A stretch of DNA of 64,000 nt from Brevibacterium sp. JSBI002 (GCF_026013965.1 NZ_CP110341.1:186001-250000); one strand, 5' to 3'. Positions 7,957-16,894 are shown, numbered from the stretch's first letter. The notes: generated from the letters alone by a model not told the origin. Made by a program: numbers and translations.

Positions 7957-9471
7957 ATGGACACTCTCATCGATCTGGGCGGCGGCTTCGCCTCGGCGCT
8001 CGAACCGGTCAGCCTCGCCTTCGCCCTCCTCGGCGTGCTGCTGGGCACCGTCGTCGGAGTGCTGCCGGGAATCGGACCGATCTCCGCGATCGCGATCCTC
8101 ATCCCGGTCTCCTTCGGGATGGAGCCGGTGCACGGCCTCATCCTGCTGTGCGGAATCTACTACGGGTCGATGTACGGCGGCTCGATCACCGCCACGCTCA
8201 TCAAGACCCCTGGTGAGGTCGCCAGCGCGGTGACCGCGATCGAAGGCTACGAAATGGCCCGCCGCGGTCGGGGCAAGGCGGCCCTGGCGACCGCGGCGAT
8301 CGGATCATTCCTCGCCGGCACCCTGGCGATCATCGGACTGACGTTCCTCTCACCCGTCCTCGTCAAGCTCGCGAACGTCTTCGGCGCCACCGAATACTTC
8401 CTGCTCATGGCCACGGCCCTGCTGCTCGCGTCGACGATGTCGGCGGGTTCGCGGGCCAAGGCGCTCATCTCGATCTTCATCGGCCTGGCCGTCGGCCTCA
8501 TCGGACTCGACTTCCAGACCGGACTGCCCCGGCAGACCTTCGGCATGGATCTGCTCTCCGACGGGATCGACTTCACGATCTTCGCGATGGCGCTCTTCGC
8601 CATCCCCGAGGCGATCCGCAATCTCGCGCTCGGACGTGGGGCCAAGGATGAGATCCAGAGCTTCGGAAACGACAAATGGATGACGAAGGAAGACTGGCAG
8701 CGGTCGGCCGGCCCGTGGGCCCGCGGTTCCGTGGTCGGCTTCATCATCGGCATCCTGCCAGGAGTCGGTCCGTCGCTGGCCTCGTTCATGTCCTACATCA
8801 TGGAGAAGCGGATCTCGAAGCGGAAGGACGAATTCGGTCACGGAGCCATCGAGGGCGTGGCCGGTCCGGAAGCGGCGAACAATGCCGGTGTCGGTGGTGC
8901 GATGATTCCGCTGTTCAGCCTCGGCATCCCGGGTTCGGCGACGACGGCGCTGCTGCTCTTCGTGTTCACGATGTACGGCCTGCAGCCGGGACCGCTGATC
9001 TTCCGGGACGACACCGGTCTGATCTGGACGATCATCGCGAGTATGTACATCGGCAATATCGCGCTCATCATCCTCAACCTGCCGCTGGTCGGGGTGTTCG
9101 TGAAGCTGCTGAAGATGCCGAAGGAGATCCTCTTCTCCTCCATCCTCGTGCTCGTAGTCATCGGCGCCTATGCCATCGAATTCAGCCTGTTCGGGCTGAT
9201 GATGCTCGGCATCTTCGGCGTCATCGGCTATCTCATGGAGAAGGGCGGCATCCCCTTGGCTCCGGCGATCCTGGCGCTCGTGCTCGTGCCGCTGCTCGAG
9301 GACAACTTCCGGCGCATGCTGCAGATCTCCGGCGGATCGTTCGCACCCCTGGTCACCAGGCCGGTGTCGCTGTCGATCATCATCCTCATGGTGCTCGGCA
9401 TCATCGGACCGATCATCTTCCGGTGGTGGGTGTCCCGGCGAAAGCTGCTCGCCGATGTGACGGTGTCGTGA
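7957..9471 (+). CDS. TTT transporter large permease subunit (TctA family)
   Basis: A 504-aa protein with about 12 membrane helices. Family motifs are present: GVLPGIGPISAIAILIP near residue 35, GGSITATLIKTPGEVAS near residue 70, and a repeated GILPGVGPSLASFMSYIMEK in the second half, reflecting the internal duplication of TctA. It forms the transport channel and uses the ion gradient. It starts 10 bp after tctB and ends 9 bp before the regulator, so TctC, TctB, TctA and the regulator are probably one transcript. Confidence 0.93.
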   Translation: MDTLIDLGGGFASALEPVSLAFALLGVLLGTVVGVLPGIGPISAIAILIPVSFGMEPVHGLILLCGIYYGSMYGGSITATLIKTPGEVASAVTAIEGYEMARRGRGKAALATAAIGSFLAGTLAIIGLTFLSPVLVKLANVFGATEYFLLMATALLLASTMSAGSRAKALISIFIGLAVGLIGLDFQTGLPRQTFGMDLLSDGIDFTIFAMALFAIPEAIRNLALGRGAKDEIQSFGNDKWMTKEDWQRSAGPWARGSVVGFIIGILPGVGPSLASFMSYIMEKRISKRKDEFGHGAIEGVAGPEAANNAGVGGAMIPLFSLGIPGSATTALLLFVFTMYGLQPGPLIFRDDTGLIWTIIASMYIGNIALIILNLPLVGVFVKLLKMPKEILFSSILVLVVIGAYAIEFSLFGLMMLGIFGVIGYLMEKGGIPLAPAILALVLVPLLEDNFRRMLQISGGSFAPLVTRPVSLSIIILMVLGIIGPIIFRWWVSRRKLLADVTVS

Positions 9472-9480
9472 GGAGTGGGA

Positions 9481-10179
9481 ATGAAGAGTTCTGACCAGGT
9501 GCCGGCGGAGATCGGAGTCATCGACCGCAGTGCGGCCATCCTCGAAGTCCTCCAGGACTCGCCGATGACAGCTGCGGAGGTGTGCCGCCGGCTCGGGTAT
9601 TCGAAGTCGACGACCTACCGGCTGCTGACCGATCTGCGGGCGCACAAGTTCATCGTCCGGGATTCCTCGGGGCTGCTGCGGTTGGGTCCCTTCCCGGGCC
9701 GGCGCAGTATCGCCACGACGAACTCGGTGCTCGATCATCTGCGGACGATGACCGGGGAATCCGTGCAGCTGTGGGTCCGGGTGGGAGAGGATCGTGTGTG
9801 CGTTCGCAACGTCGAAGCCGATCATGAGCTGCGAGTCTCGCGCGGAGTCGGGGCGGTGCTCCCGCTCGTCGACGGCGGCTCGGCTGCCCTGGCGCTGTGC
9901 GGGCCGGGAAATCCGGCGGAGTTCTACGCAACGAAGCAGGCCCGGGTGGCCGGGACCGCCTCGGCGAGTGTGGCCTTCACCGTCGGTGCGATCGTATTCG
10001 CCCTCTGTGTGTCCTACCCACTGACCCGGGAACCGGACAACGTCGCCGGGGCCTATCGCGGCCTGCTCAGCCGGGCCGCCGTAGAGCTGCGGGCGCTGCT
10101 CGACGGCAGTGAGGAACTCGAGGTGCTGCGCGATATCGCCCGGTTGGCACTGGGCGCGCGGAAGCAGGCGGGGGAGTAG
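9481..10179 (+). CDS. IclR family transcriptional regulator
   Basis: A 232-aa IclR-type regulator: N-terminal winged helix-turn-helix (RSAAILEVLQDSPMTAAEVCRRLGYSKSTTYRLL) and a C-terminal effector domain. I chose the ATG at 9481 because AGGAG ends 5 nt upstream; an in-frame GTG at 9475 overlaps that site. The effector domain is short compared with typical 250-270-aa members. It is the last gene of the tct cluster, so it probably controls uptake and CoA activation of the transported acid; the CGTTATATAACG site before the lyase gene is a candidate target. Confidence 0.85.
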   Translation: MKSSDQVPAEIGVIDRSAAILEVLQDSPMTAAEVCRRLGYSKSTTYRLLTDLRAHKFIVRDSSGLLRLGPFPGRRSIATTNSVLDHLRTMTGESVQLWVRVGEDRVCVRNVEADHELRVSRGVGAVLPLVDGGSAALALCGPGNPAEFYATKQARVAGTASASVAFTVGAIVFALCVSYPLTREPDNVAGAYRGLLSRAAVELRALLDGSEELEVLRDIARLALGARKQAGE

Positions 10180-10269
10180 GGCTGTTCCCTCCTGCCGGAG
10201 GGTGCGAGTGCCCACTCAAGCGCTGATGCCTGTGGGTAGAGCAAGCATTTCCGGTGGAGGCCTGGGCAT

Positions 10270-10323
10270 CGGCGGGAAAAGAATGTCGGTTTCAGCTCGG
10301 AATCTCTACATTCTTCTCCCGGG
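10270..10323 (-). repeat. 54-bp dyad element, copy 1
   Basis: Within the 329-bp gap between the IclR gene and the DUF559-like gene. Arms GGGAAAAGAATGT (10274-10286) and ACATTCTTCTCCC (10308-10320) are inverted repeats around a 21-bp centre. The reverse complement aligns over its whole 54 bp with the element at 11485-11538 on the other side of the gene. The rest of the gap holds an 8-bp hairpin (CCTGTGGA/TCCACAGG, 10429-10457) and no convincing gene. Confidence 0.7.
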
Positions 10324-10508
10324 AAATCCCGGAGGGTCTGCCTGAAGGCCCGGTTCTGGCGGGAAGGGAAGGTGGCGTCACTCGCGCGTCGAAGAGCTGT
10401 GCACGGATCCGGACTCGCGTGTCGGCGTCCTGTGGAGACGTCAGCGGCGTCCACAGGGTGGAACTGGGTGCCTTGCGGTCAGGAGCGTATCCGACTCTCC
10501 TACTGGTC

Positions 10509-11450
10509 ATGGACCTCCTCATCGAGCATCGCAGCTATCCGTCACTCTTCAGAACCGGAGAGGCCGAGGAACGGGGGATCAGCCGGCATCATCTGCGGTA
10601 TGACCCGCGGTTCAGTGCCGTCACGGCGGGCATCCGCCGGGATGAGGTGAGATGTGTCGAGCATCCGACTCCGAGCTGGGCCGACGAGAAGTGGATGGAG
10701 GAGAGCCTTCGGCTCAGGGCGATGACCATGGTCGTTCCCAGGATCGTCGCAGGAGGCGCCACGGCAGCGCGACTGTTCGGTTTGCCACTGCCGCACAGAC
10801 TCATCGATGAGCACCTGCACCTGGTCACTTTCGACCCGGGCAGAAAGGTGGCGCGGAAGGGGATGACCGTACGCCGCCACGCGCGTGAGGAAGCCGGGTA
10901 CTGGCTTGAGCTGCCGATGCATTCGCCGGTCGGGGTCTTCCTCGATCTCAGCGCCGAGCTGACCCGTGACGAGCTCGTTGCCCTCGGTGATGCGATCGTC
11001 GGCGGGTGGCACGGGCCGCCGCTGTGCAGCCTCGAGTTCCTGAGGACGAAGAGCACACAGCGGAATTACCTGAGACAGCGAGCGCAGGTCGAATCAGCAC
11101 TGTCACTGATCAGGGAAGACGTTGACTCGCCGCAGGAGACGAACCTTCGACTGTGGGCACTGAGCCGTGGACTGCCGGAACCTGTGGTCCATCCACGGGT
11201 CTACTGTCGTCTGCTCAACCGCACAGTCGAGCCGGATTTGGGCTATCCCCACGTGAAGTTGGCGCTCGAATACGAAGGTGAACACCACCTGCTGTCCAAA
11301 TCACAATGGGCAAGTGACATCACCAGAGACGAGGCTCTGCGGCACGAGGGCTGGGAGGTGCTGAGGGTGACGAGCCAGATGAGCAGGGCGGAGCTTGAGC
11401 GGAAGATTCGGTATCACCTGGAGCAGAAAGCTGGCGGTGGCGGCAGGTAG
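10509..11450 (+). CDS. DUF559/AbiEi-like protein with Vsr-type C-terminal domain
   Basis: A 313-aa protein. The N-terminal half resembles AbiEi-type antitoxin-like proteins (short winged-helix region, then a segment ending ATAARLFGLPLP). The C-terminal half contains EPDLGYPHVKLALEYEGEHH and DEALRHEGWEVLRVTS, the core of the DUF559 family related to very-short-patch-repair (Vsr/PD-(D/E)xK) endonucleases. These are frequent orphan genes in actinobacteria and of unproven function. The ATG at 10509 begins the recognisable domain; the frame is open further upstream but that part has no family likeness. It is a lone gene framed by two inverted 54-bp dyads. Confidence 0.75.
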   Translation: MDLLIEHRSYPSLFRTGEAEERGISRHHLRYDPRFSAVTAGIRRDEVRCVEHPTPSWADEKWMEESLRLRAMTMVVPRIVAGGATAARLFGLPLPHRLIDEHLHLVTFDPGRKVARKGMTVRRHAREEAGYWLELPMHSPVGVFLDLSAELTRDELVALGDAIVGGWHGPPLCSLEFLRTKSTQRNYLRQRAQVESALSLIREDVDSPQETNLRLWALSRGLPEPVVHPRVYCRLLNRTVEPDLGYPHVKLALEYEGEHHLLSKSQWASDITRDEALRHEGWEVLRVTSQMSRAELERKIRYHLEQKAGGGGR

Positions 11451-11484
11451 CAGGTAGTTCGCCGGAGCAGGATCGGTCCGATTC

Positions 11485-11538
11485 TGCGGGAGCAGAATGT
11501 AGATTTTCGCGCCGTGAAACGACAATCTGTTCCCGCAG
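11485..11538 (+). repeat. 54-bp dyad element, copy 2
   Basis: Arms TGCGGGAGCAGAATGT and ACAATCTGTTCCCGCA flank a 21-bp centre, as in copy 1, and most positions agree with the reverse complement of copy 1, including GACA.TCT.TTCCCGC at the right arm. It lies between the DUF559-like gene and the FMN reductase gene, about 140 bp before the latter, and could be a terminator, operator or small mobile palindrome. Confidence 0.7.
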
Positions 11539-11678
11539 ATTCGGGGAACCATGTGTGCGATCCCGAGCATCGCTGCGATGACGCCAGATGAACGACAGCG
11601 CTTTCGCAGCGGCTGACCGCTTCTAGTGTGGGTGTCTGGGCGCAATGACCCGGTGAACACTCGAGGAGAGGACCCCCT

Positions 11679-12179
11679 ATGACCACACGCATCGCCGTCG
11701 TCGTCGGCAACCCGAGCCCCAACTCGCGCACCCGTCAGGTGGCCGAGGACCTCGCCGCCAAGATCGCCGAGGTGACCGGATCCGAGATCGATGAGACCAT
11801 CGAACTCGCCGAGGTGACCGACCAGATCTTCGAGTGGAAGTCCGACCGCCTCAACACACTCACCGAGCGTCTGGCCACCGCCGACTTCGCCGTAATCGCC
11901 ACCCCGACCTACAAGGCCAGCTACACCGGACTGCTCAAATCCTTCCTCGACCGGTACGACGCTGGCGGTCTGCATGGGCTTACCGCGATCCCGGTCTTCA
12001 CGATCGGGTCCCCGGCGCACACGCTCGCGGTGGAGACGACCCTGCGTCCGCTGCTCGTCGAACTCGGCGCCAGTGTGCCCACGAAAGGTCTGGCGTTCCC
12101 GACCGCAGAATTCGATGACCGCGCGAGCGTGCTCGACGAATGGGTCGAGTCTCAAAAGGCATACCTGCCGCAGAGGTGA
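11679..12179 (+). CDS. NADPH-dependent FMN reductase (SsuE/MsuE-like)
   Basis: A 166-aa flavodoxin-fold reductase. The FMN phosphate loop VVGNPSPNSRTRQVAEDL (residues 8-25), IATPTYKASYTGLLKSFLDR in the middle, and the usual total length identify the NAD(P)H:FMN oxidoreductase family. Such enzymes supply reduced FMN to two-component monooxygenases or act as quinone reductases. GAGGAGAGG precedes the ATG. It stands alone, with a 62-nt hairpin directly after the stop; no partner monooxygenase is adjacent in the same operon. Confidence 0.88.
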   Translation: MTTRIAVVVGNPSPNSRTRQVAEDLAAKIAEVTGSEIDETIELAEVTDQIFEWKSDRLNTLTERLATADFAVIATPTYKASYTGLLKSFLDRYDAGGLHGLTAIPVFTIGSPAHTLAVETTLRPLLVELGASVPTKGLAFPTAEFDDRASVLDEWVESQKAYLPQR

Positions 12180-12184
12180 GCCTT

Positions 12185-12246
12185 CAGCTTGATGAACCTG
12201 CAGCGGCTCAGTGCAGGGGCCGAGCTATTGCAGGTTCACCAAGCTG
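12185..12246. repeat. 62-bp palindromic element, copy 1 (bidirectional terminator candidate)
   Basis: Arms of 25 nt (12185-12209 and 12222-12246) match at 21 of 25 positions around a 12-nt loop. It lies between two convergent genes. A second element of identical length with the same arm sequence (CAGCTTGGTGAACCTGCA) is at 16895-16956, so this is a dispersed repeat as well as a possible terminator. No poly-T tract follows. Confidence 0.7.
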
Positions 12247-12362
12247 GTGAGTTAGCCGGTGCCAGGAACGTGGCGCGGGCCCGCTGAACGCATCAGCGGA
12301 CCCGTGCGGCTGTCTCGGCGAATGAGGTCGTCCCGATCGGGGACGGCCGCCTCGATGAGGGA

Positions 12363-12692
12363 TCAGTCGATCTGCAACTCTCCCATGGCGTCCCAGTCAT
12401 CGCCGTCGATCTGACGTGAGATGATCTTCGGAGTCGCGGTGAGCGCGCTGTGCATCGGACCGCCGTCAGCGGTCGCGGCCTGGAAATGGTCGGACTTCAC
12501 ATGAGCCTCGGCGGCGTCGTCATCGAAGGCCTCGACGAGGACGTACTCGTTCGGGTCATCGAGGCTGCGCGACCATTCGAACCATTTGTTGCCGGGTTCG
12601 GCCCGGGTCGCCTCGGTGAATTCGCGGGTGATCTCGGGCCACTGGTCAGCCAGTTCGGGCTTGACGGGGAACTTTACGACGATGAAGATCAT
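12363..12692 (-). CDS. Antibiotic biosynthesis monooxygenase (ABM) domain protein
   Basis: A 109-aa protein with the ABM/YgiN ferredoxin-like fold: MIFIVVKFPVKPELADQWPEI, then GNKWFEWSRSLDDPNEYVLVEAFDD and AEAHVKSDHFQ, the usual signature of small cofactor-free monooxygenases or quinol monooxygenases. The start at 12692 has a purine-rich GAGAGAAGGAAG upstream. The next gene upstream in the same direction, 82 bp away, is a diacetyl reductase-like SDR, so the two are probably co-transcribed. Substrate unknown. Confidence 0.82.
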   Translation of the reverse strand: MIFIVVKFPVKPELADQWPEITREFTEATRAEPGNKWFEWSRSLDDPNEYVLVEAFDDDAAEAHVKSDHFQAATADGGPMHSALTATPKIISRQIDGDDWDAMGELQID

Positions 12693-12774
12693 GTCTTCTT
12701 CCTTCTCTCTGTGGTTGTTCTCTCGGGTAGAGTTGTGGGTGTGGCGGTGTCGGTTTCTGCTCTCAGCGACAACG

Positions 12775-13560
12775 TTACGAGAACTGCATTCCGCCGTCGA
12801 CGAGCATGGTCTGTCCGGTGATGTAATCGGAGTCCTCGCTGGCGAGGAACGACACGAGGTTCGCGACGTCCTCGGGCACGGACACCCGGCCCATGAGGAT
12901 GTCACCAGCATATTTCTTGATCGCCTCACCTTTCGCCAACCCCTCCTCGGCGGCGAGTTTCTCATCGATGAGATCCCACATCGCGGTGCCGACGATGCCG
13001 GGCCCGTAGGCGTTGACGGTGATGCCGTGCTTGGCCCACTCCATCGCGGCGCCCTGGGTCAGTCCGCGCACCGCCCATTTCGTCGCCGAATACGGTGACA
13101 GCAGCGCGAAGGGACGGAACGCGACGATCGAGGCGGCGCCGATGATCTTGCCGCCGTTGCCCTGCTCGATCATCTGCTTCGCCGCAGCCTGATACGACAG
13201 GAAGACGCCGGTGAGATTGACGTCGACGATCTTCTCGAAGTCGGCCTTCGAATAGTCGATGAGCGGCTCGACCTGAGCGATTCCGGCGTTCGCGACGAAG
13301 ACGTCGAGTTTTCCTCCCGCATCGACGGCAACCTCGACGAGGCGGCTCAGTGAATCCTCGTCCGTGACGTTCACCTCGGCGCCGGTGGCCCTCCCACCTG
13401 CACTTTCGATCGTTTTGATGGTCTCCGCCACCCCATCCTGCATGCTCGGCAGGTCCGCGACGATGACATGATGGCCATCGGCACCGAGCCGCTGGGCGAT
13501 GCCCTGACCGATTCCCTGTGCCGACCCCGTCACCACTGCGACGCTGTTGCTCGTGCCCAT
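12775..13560 (-). CDS. SDR oxidoreductase, diacetyl/acetoin reductase-like
   Basis: A 261-aa classical short-chain dehydrogenase. It has the NAD-binding [16 protein letters not shown] (TGxxxGIG), NAG in VANAGIAQ, and catalytic Ser, Tyr and Lys in [24 protein letters not shown]. The C-terminal [16 protein letters not shown] and [13 protein letters not shown] closely recall the (S)-acetoin-forming diacetyl reductases (ButA/BudC group), so it probably reduces a vicinal diketone or ketol with NADH. AAGGAGGAGAA lies just before the ATG at 13560. An IclR gene upstream in the same orientation may control it. Confidence 0.85.
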   Translation of the reverse strand: MGTSNSVAVVTGSAQGIGQGIAQRLGADGHHVIVADLPSMQDGVAETIKTIESAGGRATGAEVNVTDEDSLSRLVEVAVDAGGKLDVFVANAGIAQVEPLIDYSKADFEKIVDVNLTGVFLSYQAAAKQMIEQGNGGKIIGAASIVAFRPFALLSPYSATKWAVRGLTQGAAMEWAKHGITVNAYGPGIVGTAMWDLIDEKLAAEEGLAKGEAIKKYAGDILMGRVSVPEDVANLVSFLASEDSDYITGQTMLVDGGMQFS

Positions 13561-13714
13561 TTCTCCTCCTTGAGTTCTCAACTGTGAGCGAGCACGATCA
13601 TTCTCAGCAGAGTCGGCAGCCGGAGGACACGGCTCTTCTCATGTGGCGATAAAGCTGGGGGTTCAACGTGTCCGGCTGCGGGGAATAATATGGCCTCCGT
13701 CGGGAGTCCGCGGC

Positions 13715-14542
13715 TCAAACGTGTCCGGCGACGGGGACGGTGACCGACCCGCCGCGCAGGTAGCTCGACGCCAGGCCCGCATGCTCGCGCAGGGTCGTTT
13801 CGACCTCCTTTGCCCGACCCGCCATCTTCGACGAGGGAGTGCTGATCGCCATCGCGCCGACCTGCATTCCCGTGCCATTGCGCACCGGTACGGCCGCGCA
13901 GGTCTGACGGGGCAGGAACTCCTCGTGCTCCCATGCGATTCCACGGGTGGCCACCTCGGCAAGGTGGGGGTCGAGGGCCTCCCGGCTGATCATCGTCTGC
14001 GGGGTGAGCACCTTCATTCCGCGCGCCTCGAGGTAGTCGGTGCGCTGGGGTTCGGGCATCGCGGCCAGGAGGATCTTGCCGAAAGCGGTGGCGTGCGCGG
14101 CCTCGTGGAAGCCGAAGCGCAGGGGCCGCAGGCGCGGATGCTTCTCACAGTCGGAGCAGTAGGTGAGGATGATGTCCGAGCCGCGGTAGATCGCGAAGTA
14201 CGCGGCCGTCCCCGAAGCCCGGTGCAGCTGATCGGTGATCTGGCGAATCGGATGCGGGGCGACGAGACGCTGCTGGAACGACAGCCCGAGCTCGAAGCAC
14301 TTCGGACCGAGCTCGAACTGTTTGGAGTCCTTGAGGTAGACGAGATACCCCGCCGAGGCGAGCTCGTTGAGGAGCCGGTAGACGGTCGGCAGCGGGATCT
14401 CGAGGCGGGAGGCCACGGTCTTCGCGGCAGCACTGCCCGAAGCGGCGACGGCCTCCAGGACGGAGAGGGTTCGTTGGATCACGGCACTGTTGGACACGCG
14501 GTCTCCTGACTGTGCGATCGCCTCGGCGATCGACTTTTTCAT
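13715..14542 (-). CDS. IclR family transcriptional regulator
   Basis: A 275-aa IclR regulator: winged HTH (VIQRTLSVLEAVAASG ... LPTVYRLLNELASAGYLV) and a full effector domain with HATAFGKILLAAMP and the late GTGMQVGAMAIS. The start is uncertain: in-frame GTG at 14581 and ATG at 14566 also exist and none has a clear ribosome site. It is divergent from the GMC oxidoreductase pair and precedes the SDR/monooxygenase genes, so either unit may be its target. Its 3' end is partly duplicated: a TCAACGTGTCCGGC-like stretch recurs 52 bp beyond the stop. Confidence 0.87.
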   Translation of the reverse strand: MKKSIAEAIAQSGDRVSNSAVIQRTLSVLEAVAASGSAAAKTVASRLEIPLPTVYRLLNELASAGYLVYLKDSKQFELGPKCFELGLSFQQRLVAPHPIRQITDQLHRASGTAAYFAIYRGSDIILTYCSDCEKHPRLRPLRFGFHEAAHATAFGKILLAAMPEPQRTDYLEARGMKVLTPQTMISREALDPHLAEVATRGIAWEHEEFLPRQTCAAVPVRNGTGMQVGAMAISTPSSKMAGRAKEVETTLREHAGLASSYLRGGSVTVPVAGHV

Positions 14543-14654
14543 GTGGTGAGAATGAGGATAGTCCATGGTGTCGCAGGTCACATAGATTGCTCATGTCAGG
14601 ACAGTGGCGGGCGTGCGTCGATGCGGCCTGCCGAGTGGAGCAAAGGAGCATCCG

Positions 14655-15230
14655 ATGGCATTCCCTGCAAAATACCCATCGCTGAATGCGATGGAGATGA
14701 CGGACGAGGCGAAGCAGACCCTCATCCGAGTGCTGCGCGTGGCATTCCCGCATGCAGACTTCCCTGATGGGCCGTATATGCGCACCGCGGAGAAGATCCT
14801 CATCGCCGCCGACGAAGAGACCTGGTTCCGGGTGGCCCTCATCCAAGGGCTGCTGTCGTTGGATCAGCTCTCCGACGGTGATTTCTGCGGACTCGATGAC
14901 GACTCCGCGCTCAAGGTGCTGCGCCGGGTCGAGTCCACCGAGTTCTTCGGCTTCGTCCGCCGCACCGCCGTGCTCAACCTCTACGACGATGTCGAGGTGT
15001 GGGAGACGCTCGGCTACGAAGGACCCTCGTTCGACAAGGGCGGTTACATCAACCGCGGCTTCGACGACCTCGACTGGCTGCCCGAACCGCGGATCGTCTA
15101 CCCCGACGACGAGCCGCTGCCCGAGCTCGGCGACGGGGTTATGGCGGTCCGCAGCGGCAGCGCTGCCGGTGACGAGTCGACCAATCAGCCCGCGCCGCAG
15201 AGCTCCGAGATGGGTGAGGTGAAGAAGTGA
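14655..15230 (+). CDS. Small subunit associated with GMC oxidoreductase
   Basis: A 191-aa protein without an obvious signal peptide. It is related in size and context to gluconate 2-dehydrogenase subunit 3-like proteins, which are partners of membrane-bound or soluble GMC flavoproteins; the assignment rests mainly on context. AAAGGAG lies 6-7 nt before the ATG at 14655, and the stop overlaps the start of the GMC gene (TGATG), so the two are made in equal amounts. Recognisable features are DEETWFRVALIQGLLSLDQLSDGDFCGLDDD and an acidic C-terminal tail. Confidence 0.6.
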   Translation: MAFPAKYPSLNAMEMTDEAKQTLIRVLRVAFPHADFPDGPYMRTAEKILIAADEETWFRVALIQGLLSLDQLSDGDFCGLDDDSALKVLRRVESTEFFGFVRRTAVLNLYDDVEVWETLGYEGPSFDKGGYINRGFDDLDWLPEPRIVYPDDEPLPELGDGVMAVRSGSAAGDESTNQPAPQSSEMGEVKK

Positions 15231-16849
15231 TGACACAGGATCAGAATGCAGGGCAGGACCAGAACGCAGGTCGCAGCGTGACAGGTTTCAGCATCGACCC
15301 CGACGAGGAGGCCGTCGTCATCGTCGGCTCCGGCGCCGGCGGGGGAACGTTGGCGTACGAGCTCACGGCGAAGGGCATCCCCGTCGTCGTCCTCGAGGCC
15401 GGGCCGTATCTGCGCAATGAGGACTACGTCAACAACGAGTGGGAGGCCTTCAACCAGATGGCCTGGCTCGACCCCAGGACGACGACGGGATCGTGGCGGA
15501 TCGCCCGCGACTTCCCGAACCTGCCGGCCTGGATCGTCAAGGCCGTGGGCGGAACGACGACCCACTGGTCGGGCGCGACCCCGCGGTTCAAGGCTCATGA
15601 GTTCAAGGCCCGCAGCGTCTACGGCCGCATCGACGGCGCCAACCTCCTCGACTGGCCGATCACGCTCGAGGAGCTGGCCCCGTACTACGACCGGGCCGAG
15701 AAGGCGATGGGCTCGACCCATGTCCACGGCCGGAAGCCGCTGCCGGCGAACAACAACTACAAGGTCTTCGCGGGAGGGGCGAAGGAGGTCGGCTACAAGT
15801 TCTACGCCACCGGCCCGTACGCCACGAACGCCGAAGAGTACGACGGCCGCCCCGCCTCCATCCAGGACGGCTTCAACTTCCAGGGCGATAAGAACAAATC
15901 CAAATGGTCGACCCTGGTCAGAGAGCTGCCGCGGGCTGCGGACACCGGGCTGCTCGATCTGCGGCCAGAGTCCCAGGCAGTGCAGATCACTCACGATGCC
16001 AATGGTCGGGCCGACGCAGTGCTCTACCTCGACAAGGATGGGAATCTCCACCGGCAGGCCGCGAAGATCGTGTGCGTGGCCGGCAACTCGATCGAGACGC
16101 CGAGGCTGCTTCTGCTCTCCGGGACACCGTCCTTCCCCGACGGGCTGGCTAACTCGTCCGGGCATGTGGGGCGGAACTACATGCGTCACCTGACCGGCAC
16201 CGTGTGGGGCCACTTCGACAAACCCGTGCGGATGTACCGCGGGGAGACGATGGCCGGAGTCATCGCCGATGAGTCGATCCATGACCCCGACCGCGGATTC
16301 TCCGGCGGCTACTACATGGAGACGATCTCGCTGGGTCCGGCGTTCATGGCCTCCTTCGTCGAGCCCGGCGGCTGGGGACCGGACTTCGCGGCGCTGCTCG
16401 ACCGGTATCTCAACACCGCGGGAATGTGGATCGTCGGCGAGGACATGCCGCAGGAGAGCAACCGGGTGACGCTGAATACGACGGTCAAGGACACGAACGG
16501 TCTGCCCGTGCCGAACGTCCACTACGATGATCACGCCAATGACCTGGCGATGCGCGAACACGCCTACGCCGCAGGTCAGAGAGTCTACGAGGCGGTCGGA
16601 GCGCAGACCTCCCACCACACGCCGCCCTATCCGTCGACGCACAACCTCGGCACCGCGCGAATGAGCGAACGTCCCGAAGACGGAGTCGTCGACAAATGGG
16701 GCCGGACCCACGACGTGAAGAACCTCTTCATCTCCGACGGATCGGTCTTCACCACCGGCGCCGCCGCGAACCCGACACTGACGATCGTGGCGCTCGCGAT
16801 CCGGCAGGCCGAATACATCGCCGAGGCGCTGCGGACTGGGGAGGTGTGA
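15230..16849 (+). CDS. GMC family flavin oxidoreductase
   Basis: A 539-aa glucose-methanol-choline oxidoreductase. The FAD-binding VVIVGSGAGGGTLAYEL (GxGxxG, residues 33-38), the VVLEAG strand, the VGGTTTHWSGATPRF loop and the C-terminal STHNLGTARM plus GAAANPTLTIVALA segment are diagnostic; the His and Asn in the last two are the expected catalytic pair. It oxidises an alcohol, sugar or sugar acid; the substrate cannot be read. Closest in style are gluconate/2-keto-sugar dehydrogenase large subunits, which fits the small subunit encoded just before it. No cytochrome subunit gene is adjacent. Confidence 0.9.
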   Translation: MTQDQNAGQDQNAGRSVTGFSIDPDEEAVVIVGSGAGGGTLAYELTAKGIPVVVLEAGPYLRNEDYVNNEWEAFNQMAWLDPRTTTGSWRIARDFPNLPAWIVKAVGGTTTHWSGATPRFKAHEFKARSVYGRIDGANLLDWPITLEELAPYYDRAEKAMGSTHVHGRKPLPANNNYKVFAGGAKEVGYKFYATGPYATNAEEYDGRPASIQDGFNFQGDKNKSKWSTLVRELPRAADTGLLDLRPESQAVQITHDANGRADAVLYLDKDGNLHRQAAKIVCVAGNSIETPRLLLLSGTPSFPDGLANSSGHVGRNYMRHLTGTVWGHFDKPVRMYRGETMAGVIADESIHDPDRGFSGGYYMETISLGPAFMASFVEPGGWGPDFAALLDRYLNTAGMWIVGEDMPQESNRVTLNTTVKDTNGLPVPNVHYDDHANDLAMREHAYAAGQRVYEAVGAQTSHHTPPYPSTHNLGTARMSERPEDGVVDKWGRTHDVKNLFISDGSVFTTGAAANPTLTIVALAIRQAEYIAEALRTGEV

Positions 16850-16894
16850 GACCGGCTTCGGTCGTCACAGCCTGGCCGGCTTCGGCTCACACTT

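Noticed and set aside
8350..10215. A 621-codon open frame on the minus strand
   Set aside because: Antisense to tctA and the IclR gene; Arg/His/Asp-rich without any domain.
13662..13737. Two direct copies of a TCAACGTGTCCGGC-like stretch near the IclR 3' end
   Set aside because: One copy is the coding end of the gene; looks like a small 3'-end duplication and not an operator array.
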